Assembly (NCBI GenBank): GCA_963729295.1 | Contig: CAVSNJ010000020.1 | Coordinates: 124,001 to 188,000 of the forward strand | Source: DATJLY01 sp963729295 | GTDB lineage: Bacteria; Pseudomonadota; Alphaproteobacteria; ATCC43930; CGMCC-115725 | Length of the DNA: 64,000 bases | Direction: 5' to 3' | Shown: piece by piece, positions 57,246-64,000 of the stretch | Numbering within the stretch: position 1 is the first letter of the stretch | Layout of the letters: the number at the start of each line of letters is the position of its first letter | The notes under the pieces: generated by a model | The model's database searches: none | What the model saw: the letters and a program-made list of their open reading frames with translations, nothing else | Told to the model about the DNA's origin: nothing | Translations under genes and position numbers: made by a program

Positions 57246-58186
57246 GCCGCCACTCCCTGCCGATTGCGGCCAACGAGTCGAACGAACACGTCCTCGAGTG
57301 AGGGCGCGATCGGCATAATCCGTTTGACTGCGATTCCTGCACGGCCGAGCGCCGCGGAAAAATCGTCCCGGCGCGACGTGGTATCGAGGAGGACGTGGAC
57401 CGTATTGCCGAAGGGCGCGGCATCGAGCACGCCCGGAAGGCGCGACAGCGCGTCGAGCGTGGGGCCCAACCGGTCGCATTCCACCAGCAGCAGCGTACCG
57501 CCTAGCGCCGTTGTCTTGAGTTCACTCGGGTGTCCCAAGGCGACGAGCCGCCCCGCATCGATGAGGGCGATGCGGTTGCAGTATTCCGCCTCGTCCATGT
57601 AATGGGTCGAGACCAGCACGGTCACGCCATCACCGGCCAGCGCGTGGATCAGATCCCAGAACCGGCGACGCGATTTGGGATCGACGCCCGATGTCGGCTC
57701 ATCGAGGAACAGGATGGGCGGCCGATGCAGGATGGCGCAGCCCAAGGCGAGCCGCTGCTTCCATCCGCCGGCCAAGGTCTGGACGAGCGCGTTCTCGCGT
57801 CCCTTGAGCCCCGCCATCTCGATGGCAAACCGCATGCGCTCGGCCCGATCGTTCCTGGCGACGCGATAGATGCCCGCGAAGAACCGCAAATTCTCGGCGA
57901 CGGTGAGATCGCCGTAGAGCGAGAATTTCTGCGACATGTAGCCGATGCGCTGGCGCACGCCTTCCGGATCATGCGCGACGTCGATCCCGGCTACGACGGC
58001 ACGGCCCGCGCTTGGGCGCAGCAGCCCGCACAGCATGCGGATGGTCGTCGATTTGCCGGCGCCGTTGGGGCCGATGAAGCCCATCACCTCGCCCGCGGCG
58101 ATCGCGAAGCTCACGCGGTCGACTGCGGTGAAGGTGCCGAACCGCTTGGTGAGAGCCTCGGCGACGATGCTTTCCGATTCACTCAT
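57242..58186 (-). CDS. ABC transporter ATP-binding protein (YbhF C-half-like)
   Basis: A 314-residue ATPase. Walker A is GPNGAGKSTTIRML, the Q-loop is in YMSQKFSLYGDLTVAENL, and the Walker B is FLDEPTSGVDP. The signature is degenerate: LAGGWKQRLALGCAI instead of LSGGQ. The C-terminal extension ends LEDVFVRL, the usual exporter tail. With the ATPase encoded upstream it matches the two halves of E. coli YbhF, here as separate genes. Overlap with the next gene is four bases. Confidence 0.92.
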   Translation of the reverse strand: MSESESIVAEALTKRFGTFTAVDRVSFAIAAGEVMGFIGPNGAGKSTTIRMLCGLLRPSAGRAVVAGIDVAHDPEGVRQRIGYMSQKFSLYGDLTVAENLRFFAGIYRVARNDRAERMRFAIEMAGLKGRENALVQTLAGGWKQRLALGCAILHRPPILFLDEPTSGVDPKSRRRFWDLIHALAGDGVTVLVSTHYMDEAEYCNRIALIDAGRLVALGHPSELKTTALGGTLLLVECDRLGPTLDALSRLPGVLDAAPFGNTVHVLLDTTSRRDDFSAALGRAGIAVKRIMPIAPSLEDVFVRLVGRNRQGVAA

Positions 58187-59103
58187 GCCGCGTCCTTGAG
58201 CAGCGCCACGAATACGTCCTCGACGCTTGGCTCCGCGCGAACGATCTCGGTGACGGGGATTTGCGCCGTCGCGAGCGCGCGCGCGATCTCGCCGATGCGC
58301 GCCTCGGCATCGGCTACGGCATGAACGCCGTCGCCCACCGTGAGCGCGCTGGCGATGCCAGGCAGCGTTCGGATGGTGTCGCGCACCGCGCGCGGCGCGG
58401 GCGAGGATATGACGATGAGCGCGCCCTTCATCTCCCGCTTCAAGCCGGCGGGCGTATCGCAATAGCGCAGGCGCCCCTTGTGCAGCAGCGCGAGCCGGTT
58501 ACACCGTTCCGCCTCGTCGAGATAGGCCGTAGCGATGACGAGCGTGACGCCGGTCTCCCGCAGATCGAAGAGAACGCGCCAAAAATCGCGCCGCGACATC
58601 GGATCGACGCCGGTGGTCGGCTCGTCGAGCAGAAGCACTTTCGGCGCGTGGACGAGCGAGCAGGTGAGGCCGAGCTTCTGCTTCATGCCGCCCGAGAGCT
58701 GCCCGGCCAGGCGGTGGCGAAACGCGCTCATCCCCGAGGCTTCGATGAGCGGCCGCACGCGCTCCTCGCGCAACTTGGCGCCGATGCCGAAGAGGTCGGC
58801 ATAAAAGCGGATATTCTCGTCGACCGTCAAATCTTCGTAGAGACCGAAGCGCTGTGGCATATAGCTTACATGCTCCTTGACCCGCTCCGGCGCCGCGACC
58901 ACATCGACGCCGTCGACGGCGATGGAGCCGCCGTCCGGCCGCATCACCCCGGCAAGCATGCGAAGGATGGTGCTTTTGCCGGCGCCGTCCGGTCCGACGA
59001 GACCGAAAATCTCGCCGCCCTCGACGCTGAAACTCAGCTCCGCGACTGCTTGCGTCACGCCGAAGCGCTTGGTGAGCGTCTTGACGACGATCTCGGCGTT
59101 CAT
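58183..59103 (-). CDS. ABC transporter ATP-binding protein (YbhF N-half-like)
   Basis: A 306-residue ATPase with Walker A GPDGAGKSTILRMLAG, Q-loop YMPQRFGLYEDLTVDENI, signature LSGGMKQKLGLTCSLV and Walker B LLLDEPTTGVDP. The C-terminal part ends in the same VEDVFVALL tail as its partner. It overlaps both neighbours by four bases, a tight operon. Confidence 0.93.
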   Translation of the reverse strand: MNAEIVVKTLTKRFGVTQAVAELSFSVEGGEIFGLVGPDGAGKSTILRMLAGVMRPDGGSIAVDGVDVVAAPERVKEHVSYMPQRFGLYEDLTVDENIRFYADLFGIGAKLREERVRPLIEASGMSAFRHRLAGQLSGGMKQKLGLTCSLVHAPKVLLLDEPTTGVDPMSRRDFWRVLFDLRETGVTLVIATAYLDEAERCNRLALLHKGRLRYCDTPAGLKREMKGALIVISSPAPRAVRDTIRTLPGIASALTVGDGVHAVADAEARIGEIARALATAQIPVTEIVRAEPSVEDVFVALLKDAA

Positions 59104-60176
59104 GACGCAGGGCGGGGCGGCAGCGCCTCGATCGCCGCGTCGGCCGGCATGCCCGGCACCAACTCATGCGTCGGGTTGTCCAAATCGATCCGGATGCGAT
59201 AGACGAGCGTGACGCGTTCGGCATGCGTCTCGACGCTCTTGGGGGTGAACTCAGCCTCGGAAGCGATGAACGAGATGCGCCCGCGGTATTTCTTGCCGGG
59301 GTAGGTGTCCGTCGTCACCGTTGCGGTTTCGCCGAGCCGAATGCGCGAGATGTCCGTCTCGTTGATGTAGGCGCGGAGCCAAACGTGATCGAGATCGGCA
59401 AGCGTCACGACCGGCGTCCCAGGAGCGGCGATTTCGCCCAATTCGGCCTCGCGCACCGTGAGGACGCCATCGAACGGCGCGACGAGCGAGGTATATCCGA
59501 GGACAATGTCGGCCATGTGCAGCGTAGCTTGGGCATTGTCGATGTTGGCCCGGGCAAGAGCGACCGAATGTTCCGCCGCCAGCGCCAGCGCCTGATCGCG
59601 CTGCAGGACCGCGGCCGATTGCTTGGCGGCCGTCTCGGCCTGGTCGCGCGCCTGGGTCGAGACCGTACCCTCCTTCCAGAGCATTTGATCGCGCTCCACA
59701 TCGCTCTTCTTCTGCGCGAGATCGGCTTCGTCGCTCAGGAGCGTGGAGCGCGACGCATCCCAGTTCTGCTCGGCCGTCTCGAACTGCCGCTTCTGGACTT
59801 CGAGCACCGAGCGCGCGATCACCACCTGCTGCTGGTAATCGGCGTCGTCGACCTGGGCGATGATGGTCCCCGCCTTGACCCAGGCGCCTTCGTCGAACGG
59901 CAACTCGACGATCCGGGACTGTACCGTCTTGAAGGCGAGGATGCTCTCGTGCGCCTCGATATTGCCTGAAACCGCGACTGTGAGAGGCGGAGGCGCCGGC
60001 TCGAACCAGCGCCATGCGCCGCTGCCAGAGAAGGCGGCCGCGACCAACGAGCCTGTCACGCACGTTGCCACGAGAAGGGCGAACCAATGCGTCTGCCGAG
60101 CCGACGCCGGCGCCTCGTCCCGCGATGGGACCTGCGCCGGCGCGACACGGCTTCCGGGTTCGGGGAGGCTGTCCAT
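59100..60176 (-). CDS. HlyD/YbhG-like membrane-fusion adaptor
   Basis: A 358-residue adaptor. A membrane anchor at about residues 31-50 precedes lipoyl halves (VSGNIEAHESILAFKTVQSRI, then LVAPFDGVLTVREAELGEIAAPGTPVVTLADLDHVWLRAYI). These flank a long coiled-coil hairpin (residues about 110-220). The C-terminal domain ends HELVPGMPADAAI. It completes the five-gene exporter and is the first gene. The region 60233-60272 upstream carries two FixK-type boxes. Confidence 0.93.
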   Translation of the reverse strand: MDSLPEPGSRVAPAQVPSRDEAPASARQTHWFALLVATCVTGSLVAAAFSGSGAWRWFEPAPPPLTVAVSGNIEAHESILAFKTVQSRIVELPFDEGAWVKAGTIIAQVDDADYQQQVVIARSVLEVQKRQFETAEQNWDASRSTLLSDEADLAQKKSDVERDQMLWKEGTVSTQARDQAETAAKQSAAVLQRDQALALAAEHSVALARANIDNAQATLHMADIVLGYTSLVAPFDGVLTVREAELGEIAAPGTPVVTLADLDHVWLRAYINETDISRIRLGETATVTTDTYPGKKYRGRISFIASEAEFTPKSVETHAERVTLVYRIRIDLDNPTHELVPGMPADAAIEALPPRPAS

Positions 60177-60232
60177 GAGCGAGCTCCAACGGTCCGACGG
60201 GCTCAGCCAACCGCCCCTGCCGCGCAGCCGCC

Positions 60233-60246
60233 TTGATCCAGGTCAT
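60233..60246. promoter_or_regulatory. FixK/FNR-type box before the ybhG-like operon
   Basis: TTGATCCAGGTCAT: left half perfect, last base of the right half changed. It lies 57 bp upstream of the adaptor start. Confidence 0.58.
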
Positions 60247-60258
60247 TGGCGCCGCATT

Positions 60259-60272
60259 TTGCGATAAATCAA
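60259..60272. promoter_or_regulatory. FixK/FNR-type box before the L,D-transpeptidase gene
   Basis: TTGCGATAAATCAA: right half perfect, left half TTGCG, the same form as the hsp20 box. It is 35 bp upstream of the plus-strand ATG. Confidence 0.5.
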
Positions 60273-60307
60273 GGCGCGGGCACGCGCCTGCGCCGCACTC
60301 TCGTGCC

Positions 60308-61207
60308 ATGCCTTGGGGTTCGCGGATTCGCATCGTTCTCAGTGGCATGCTGTTGCTTGCGGCGACGCCTTCGGGTGGCGATTTGATCGGCATTCCCACG
60401 ATCTACGTGACCCGCTACGAGGACACGCTCCTCGATATCGCGCGACGTTATGACATCGGGTTCATCGCCATCCGCGCCGCCAATCCGGATATCGATCCCT
60501 GGTTGCCAGGAGCCGAAAGGACGCTCGCGCTCCCAACTCAATTCGTGCTGCCGGACGCGCCGCGCCGCGGCATCGTAATCAACCTGCCGGAGTTGCGGCT
60601 CTATTACTTCCCCGGGGCGGGCGAGCCCTTGAGCTTCCCGATCGGGATCGGCGGCGAGGGCGCGGAGACGCCCGCTGGGCGCACCGTCGTCACGTTCAAG
60701 CGCGCGCATCCAAGCTGGATCCCGACCGCGTCCGAGCACGCGGAGGACCCCGAGCTTCCCGCTGCCGTGCCGCCCGGACCGGACAATCCGATGGGCGATT
60801 TTGCGCTTTATCTCGGATGGAAGGGCTATGCCATCCACGGGACCAACCGCCCCTACAGCATCGGCCGGCGCGACAGTCATGGCTGCATCCGCATGTACCC
60901 TGAGGATATCGCGAGACTCTTTGCCCTCGTCACGCCGGGCACCTCCGTGACGGTGGTAGACGAGCCGGTCAAAGTCGGGTGGCAGGGTGGCGAGCTCTAT
61001 CTCGAAGTCCATTGGGACCAGGCGGACGCCGAGTCGCTGGAAACCTATGGCGTGCCGCGCGCCGAAATTGCGGCCGACGCCGATGATATCGTCGCCAAGG
61101 CGGCCGGCGCGGATTTAGATCGGCTCAATTGGTACACGATTCACTTGGCCGAGAATCGGCGCGACGGCGTTCCGGTGCAAATAACCCAGCCGCGCTCGCC
61201 CTATTGA
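60308..61207 (+). CDS. L,D-transpeptidase with LysM-like domain (ErfK/YbiS type)
   Basis: A 299-residue periplasmic enzyme. A signal segment at the start (IRIVLSGMLLLAA) precedes a LysM-like region (residues 31-80: YEDTLLDIARRYDIGFIAIRAANPDIDPWLP). The YkuD domain has PAGRTVVTFKR, GYAIHGTN (His177) and RRDSHGCIRMYPEDI (Cys193). ErfK-type enzymes attach lipoprotein to peptidoglycan or cross-link it. ATG 60308 lacks a good ribosome site, but it matches the signal sequence. A FixK-type box lies 35 bp upstream. Confidence 0.92.
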   Translation: MPWGSRIRIVLSGMLLLAATPSGGDLIGIPTIYVTRYEDTLLDIARRYDIGFIAIRAANPDIDPWLPGAERTLALPTQFVLPDAPRRGIVINLPELRLYYFPGAGEPLSFPIGIGGEGAETPAGRTVVTFKRAHPSWIPTASEHAEDPELPAAVPPGPDNPMGDFALYLGWKGYAIHGTNRPYSIGRRDSHGCIRMYPEDIARLFALVTPGTSVTVVDEPVKVGWQGGELYLEVHWDQADAESLETYGVPRAEIAADADDIVAKAAGADLDRLNWYTIHLAENRRDGVPVQITQPRSPY

Positions 61208-61217
61208 TGTACCTCAA
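61204..61217. promoter_or_regulatory. FixK/FNR-type box before CBS-BON gene
   Basis: TTGATGTACCTCAA: left half perfect, right half CTCAA. It overlaps the transpeptidase stop and is 48 bp before the CBS-BON start. Confidence 0.6.
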
Positions 61218-61265
61218 GACCTGGGGCTTTGGACGATGACACTATGTGACCGAGGAGGACGACCG

Positions 61266-61985
61266 ATGCGAGCAGCCGATGTGATGAGACATCGCGTGAT
61301 CACGACCACCCCCGACGCCACAGTGGCGGAGGCGGCGCGGATCATGCTTGAACACAAGGTGAGCGGTCTTCCGGTGGTCGATGTGAAGGGCGCAATCGTC
61401 GGTATCGTTACCGAGGGCGACTTTCTTCGGCGGACGGAGCTCGGCACGGAACGCAAGCGGCCCCACTGGCTCGAGTTCGTGCTCGGTCCGGGCCGGCTCG
61501 CCGGCGACTACGCGCACACCCATGGCCGCAGGATCAGCGAGGTGATGACCGAGAAGCCCGTCACTGCAGACCCATCGATGCCCCTCGAAAGCCTTGTCGG
61601 GCTCATGGAAAAGCACCGCATCAAGCGCATCCCGGTGGTCGAGCATGGCAAGATCGTGGGCATCGTCAGCCGCGCCGATCTTCTGGGCGTACTCGCACAT
61701 CTGTTGCCGCAAGCGCCCAAGACGGCGCCGCGCGACGCCGAGATTCGCCGCCGCATCCTCGCGGAGTTCGACAAGAATCCCTGGGCGCTCCGCGGCTGTC
61801 TCGATGCGAGCGTGCAGCATGGCGTGGTCGAGCTGCGCGGCGTCGTCGGCGACGAGCGGCAGCGTCAAGCGCTCAAGATCGCCGCCGAGAATGTCGACGG
61901 CGTGACCAAGATCGTCGATCATCTCGTCTGGGTCGAGCCAGTCTCGGGGATGGCGATAGCGCCCGACGACCTGCCGCGCGCGTGA
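61266..61985 (+). CDS. CBS-CBS-BON protein
   Basis: A 239-residue protein with two CBS motifs and a C-terminal BON domain. CBS1 is MRHRVITTTPDATVAEAARIMLEHKVSGLPVVD, CBS2 is VMTEKPVTADPSMPLESLVGLMEKHRIKRIPVVE, and BON covers about residues 160-225 (RRILAEFDKNPWALRGCLDAS, then GVTKIVDHLVWVE). It probably senses adenine nucleotides and binds membrane or protein partners. Start ATG 61266 after GAGGAGGA. It is followed 7 bp later by the acyl-CoA synthetase gene. Confidence 0.93.
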   Translation: MRAADVMRHRVITTTPDATVAEAARIMLEHKVSGLPVVDVKGAIVGIVTEGDFLRRTELGTERKRPHWLEFVLGPGRLAGDYAHTHGRRISEVMTEKPVTADPSMPLESLVGLMEKHRIKRIPVVEHGKIVGIVSRADLLGVLAHLLPQAPKTAPRDAEIRRRILAEFDKNPWALRGCLDASVQHGVVELRGVVGDERQRQALKIAAENVDGVTKIVDHLVWVEPVSGMAIAPDDLPRA

Positions 61986-61992
61986 CCGCCCC

Positions 61993-64000
61993 ATGTCGGT
62001 TCGCAATCTCGACGCCGTCTTCAAGCCGCGCTCCGTAGCATTGATCGGCGCCAGCACCCGGCCTGATACAGTCGGCGCCGTCGTGGCGCGCAACATCGTG
62101 CGGGCGGGTTTCAAGGGCCGGATCATGCCGGTCAATCCGCATCACGACATGATCGAGGGGCTTCCCGTCTACGCCGGCGTGGCGCAGCTTCCGGAGATAC
62201 CGGACCTCGCGGTGATCGCGACCCCTCCCGACACCGTGCCGGGGCTGCTCGGTGAATTGGGCGCCCGCGGCACGCGGGCCGCGGTGGTCATCAGCGGCGG
62301 CTTCGGCGAGCTTGGCGTGCGCGGACGGGCGCTGCAGCAGCAGGCGCTCGAGGCAGCGCGACCTTATCTCCTCCGCGTCGTCGGGCCCAATTGCGTCGGC
62401 GTGATGGTTCCGGGAATTGGACTCGACGCCAGCTTCTCGCACATCGCGCCGCAGGCGGGCGATCTCGCCTTCGTGAGCCAGTCGGGTGCACTCATCACCG
62501 CCGTTCTCGACTGGGCCGCGCCACACGGCATCGGGTTCTCACATGTCGTGTCACTGGGAGACATGGCGGACGTCGATTTCGGCGACATGCTCGATTACCT
62601 CGCCGCCGATCCCGGCACACGCGCAATTCTTCTTTATGTCGAGGGCATCACGCAGGCCCGCAAGTTCATGTCGGCGGCACGGGCGGCCGCCCGCGCCAAG
62701 CCGGTCCTCGCGGTGAAGGTCGGACGATTTGCCGCCAGTGCCCGTGCCGCCCGCTCCCACACCGGCGCGCTTGCGGGTGCAGACGCAGTTTACGAAGCGG
62801 CTTTCCGCCGCGCCGGCATGCTGCGCGTCGCCAGCATGACCGAACTGTTCGATGCCGTGCAGACGCTCGCCATGACCGTGCCGCAGGACGGCAAGCGCCT
62901 GGCCATCCTCACCAACGGCGGCGGGCCCGGCGTCCTCGCCACCGACGCGCTCGTTGAACTTGGCGGGCAATTGGCGGAGATATCGGCAGAGACCGTCGCG
63001 AAGCTCGATGCCGTTCTGCCCAAGACCTGGAGCCGCGGCAATCCCGTCGACATCATCGGCGATGCCGACGGCAAGCGTTATGGAGCGGCCCTCGATATCC
63101 TCCTCGCCGACCGCGAGATCGATGCGCTGCTGGTGATGAACTGCCCGACCGCGCTCGCCTCGGCCGAGGACGCGGCACGTGCCGTGACCGCCAGCGTCGC
63201 CAAGGCGCCGCGCGCGCTTCGCCAGGGCCGCAATGTGCTCACATCCTGGCTGGGCGAGGCGACGGCCGCGAATGCGCGCCAACTCTTCCGCGCGGCGCAA
63301 ATCGCCACGTACGAGACGCCAGACAGCGCCGTGCGCGGCTTCCTTCACCGCGTGAACTATCGGCGCAACCAGGAGCTCCTGATGGAGACGCCGCCGGCGC
63401 GGCACGAAGGTCCGCCACCCGATGCCGCGCGCGCCGCCGCGGCGATGGGGAAGGCGCTCGCCGCCGGGCGCGAATGGCTCGATGCCGAAGAGGTCGCGGA
63501 GGTTCTCGATGCCTATCGCATCCCCTGTCCGATCTGCTGCGTGGCCGCCGATCCGGCCCAGGCCGCGAAGGACGCCGCCGCGATCGGCGGTAAGGTCGCG
63601 CTCAAGATCCGCTCGCCCGACATCACGCATAAGAGCGACGTGGGCGGTGTGGTCCTTGGTCTCGATGGCAGCGACGCCGTTCTTCGCGCGGCAGAGAGAA
63701 TGCTGGTGCAGGTCAAAACCGCACGGCCGGACGCAAGGCTCGACGGTTTCCTGGTACAGCAGTTGATCGAGCGGCCGGGCGCTCTGGAACTCATCCTCGG
63801 CGTCAATGAGGATGCAAGCTTCGGACCCATCGTGCTCTTCGGGCATGGTGGTGTGCTGGTCGAATATCGGGGCGACACCAGCCTCGAGCTGCCCCCCTTG
63901 AACGCCGCGTTGGCGCGGGCGCAGATCGCGCGCACACATGTCGCGCGCCTCCTTGCAGGATATCGCGGCACGCCCGCGGCCGATCTCGATGCCGTGGTCG
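61993..64000 (+). CDS. ADP-forming acetyl-CoA (acyl-CoA) synthetase, partial
   Basis: The gene starts at ATG 61993 and runs off the window (669 codons visible). The N-terminal CoA-binding domain shows FKPRSVALIGASTRPDTVG. The succinyl-CoA-synthetase-like domain includes VVGPNCVGVM, AFVSQSGALITAVLDWA, and the phospho-His candidate in ARSHTGALAGADAVYEAAFRRAG. Near codon 495 an ATP-grasp part begins (VAEVLDAYRIPCPICCVAA, ALKIRSPDITHKSDVGGVVLG). It converts acyl-CoA, ADP and phosphate to acid, CoA and ATP, or the reverse. A C-terminal GNAT domain, as in Pat proteins, may follow outside the window. Confidence 0.93.
   Translation, partial: MSVRNLDAVFKPRSVALIGASTRPDTVGAVVARNIVRAGFKGRIMPVNPHHDMIEGLPVYAGVAQLPEIPDLAVIATPPDTVPGLLGELGARGTRAAVVISGGFGELGVRGRALQQQALEAARPYLLRVVGPNCVGVMVPGIGLDASFSHIAPQAGDLAFVSQSGALITAVLDWAAPHGIGFSHVVSLGDMADVDFGDMLDYLAADPGTRAILLYVEGITQARKFMSAARAAARAKPVLAVKVGRFAASARAARSHTGALAGADAVYEAAFRRAGMLRVASMTELFDAVQTLAMTVPQDGKRLAILTNGGGPGVLATDALVELGGQLAEISAETVAKLDAVLPKTWSRGNPVDIIGDADGKRYGAALDILLADREIDALLVMNCPTALASAEDAARAVTASVAKAPRALRQGRNVLTSWLGEATAANARQLFRAAQIATYETPDSAVRGFLHRVNYRRNQELLMETPPARHEGPPPDAARAAAAMGKALAAGREWLDAEEVAEVLDAYRIPCPICCVAADPAQAAKDAAAIGGKVALKIRSPDITHKSDVGGVVLGLDGSDAVLRAAERMLVQVKTARPDARLDGFLVQQLIERPGALELILGVNEDASFGPIVLFGHGGVLVEYRGDTSLELPPLNAALARAQIARTHVARLLAGYRGTPAADLDAVV

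Noticed and set aside
1..64000. CRISPR arrays, rRNA genes and insertion sequences.
   Set aside because: No regularly spaced repeats, rRNA segments or transposase motifs were seen on either strand.

Overview
The window reads as a GC-rich alphaproteobacterial chromosome, most likely of the order Hyphomicrobiales (Rhizobiales). The basis is a FixK-type regulator with FixK/FNR-type boxes, a class I PHA synthase, alpha-type Trb conjugation genes and an initiator-tRNA remnant of alphaproteobacterial form. The genus cannot be named from the sequence alone. Almost nothing here is core housekeeping; the window is a chain of accessory modules.

Bases 1-6100 hold a compact cassette that by eye is less GC-rich than what follows. 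In order: a Sfp/EntD-type phosphopantetheinyl transferase; a small acyl-carrier-like protein with an Asp-Ser site; an XRE repressor; an ImmA/IrrE metallopeptidase whose C-terminus looks like a chagasin (I42) inhibitor of cysteine proteases; a papain-like C1 peptidase; a thymidylate-synthase-like protein; and a MazG-type NTP pyrophosphohydrolase. A convergent gene encodes an alpha-glutamyl/putrescinyl-thymine pyrophosphorylase / 5-hmdU DNA kinase helical-domain (HMUDK_hel) protein. This combination looks like a nucleotide or DNA hypermodification module joined to a proteolytic switch. It is the best candidate in the window for an undescribed system.

Bases 6493-18652 are a Tn4371-like mating-pair-formation operon (traG/virD4, a CopG-type gene, trbB, a trbC-trbD in-frame fusion, trbE, J, K-like, L, F, G, I and a DUF2274 gene), followed by a frameshifted LysR gene. 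No relaxase or integrase is visible. Bases 19968-28837 are a modification/defence island. dcm-like and vsr genes diverge from a GHKL ATPase (frameshifted), a Z1-domain ATPase, a PD-(D/E)XK protein and an AIPR protein. A perfect 10-bp hairpin and a 49-bp 3' fragment of an initiator tRNA-Met gene (29005-29053) follow, marking an integration junction.

From about 29.1 kb to the end lies a stress and low-oxygen island. It contains MacAB-like efflux with an Nramp transporter, CBS-domain proteins, a Usp-like protein, a Lon-related protease, carbamate kinase, a cyclic-2,3-diphosphoglycerate synthetase family protein, an ornithine-type decarboxylase and two zinc alcohol dehydrogenases. It also contains a FixK-type regulator with a single-domain response regulator, Hsp20, an alanine-zipper lipoprotein, PHA synthase, a cytochrome c, two L,D-transpeptidases, a host-attachment-family protein, an APH/AAA kinase, a catalytically degenerate E2 acyltransferase, a second-type FtsH, a LOG-family protein, a YbhFGRS-like ABC exporter, a CBS-BON protein and the start of an ADP-forming acyl-CoA synthetase. 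About a dozen TTGAT-N4-ATCAA-like boxes sit in front of these units, so the island is probably a FixK/FNR-type regulon controlled by the regulator it encodes.

Working logic: the left part is transferable DNA carrying conjugation, modification and defence. The right part is a co-regulated programme for protein quality control, membrane and wall repair, redox disposal and carbon/energy storage under oxygen limitation. Two genes are frameshifted (LysR, GHKL ATPase); these may be true decay or sequencing errors.
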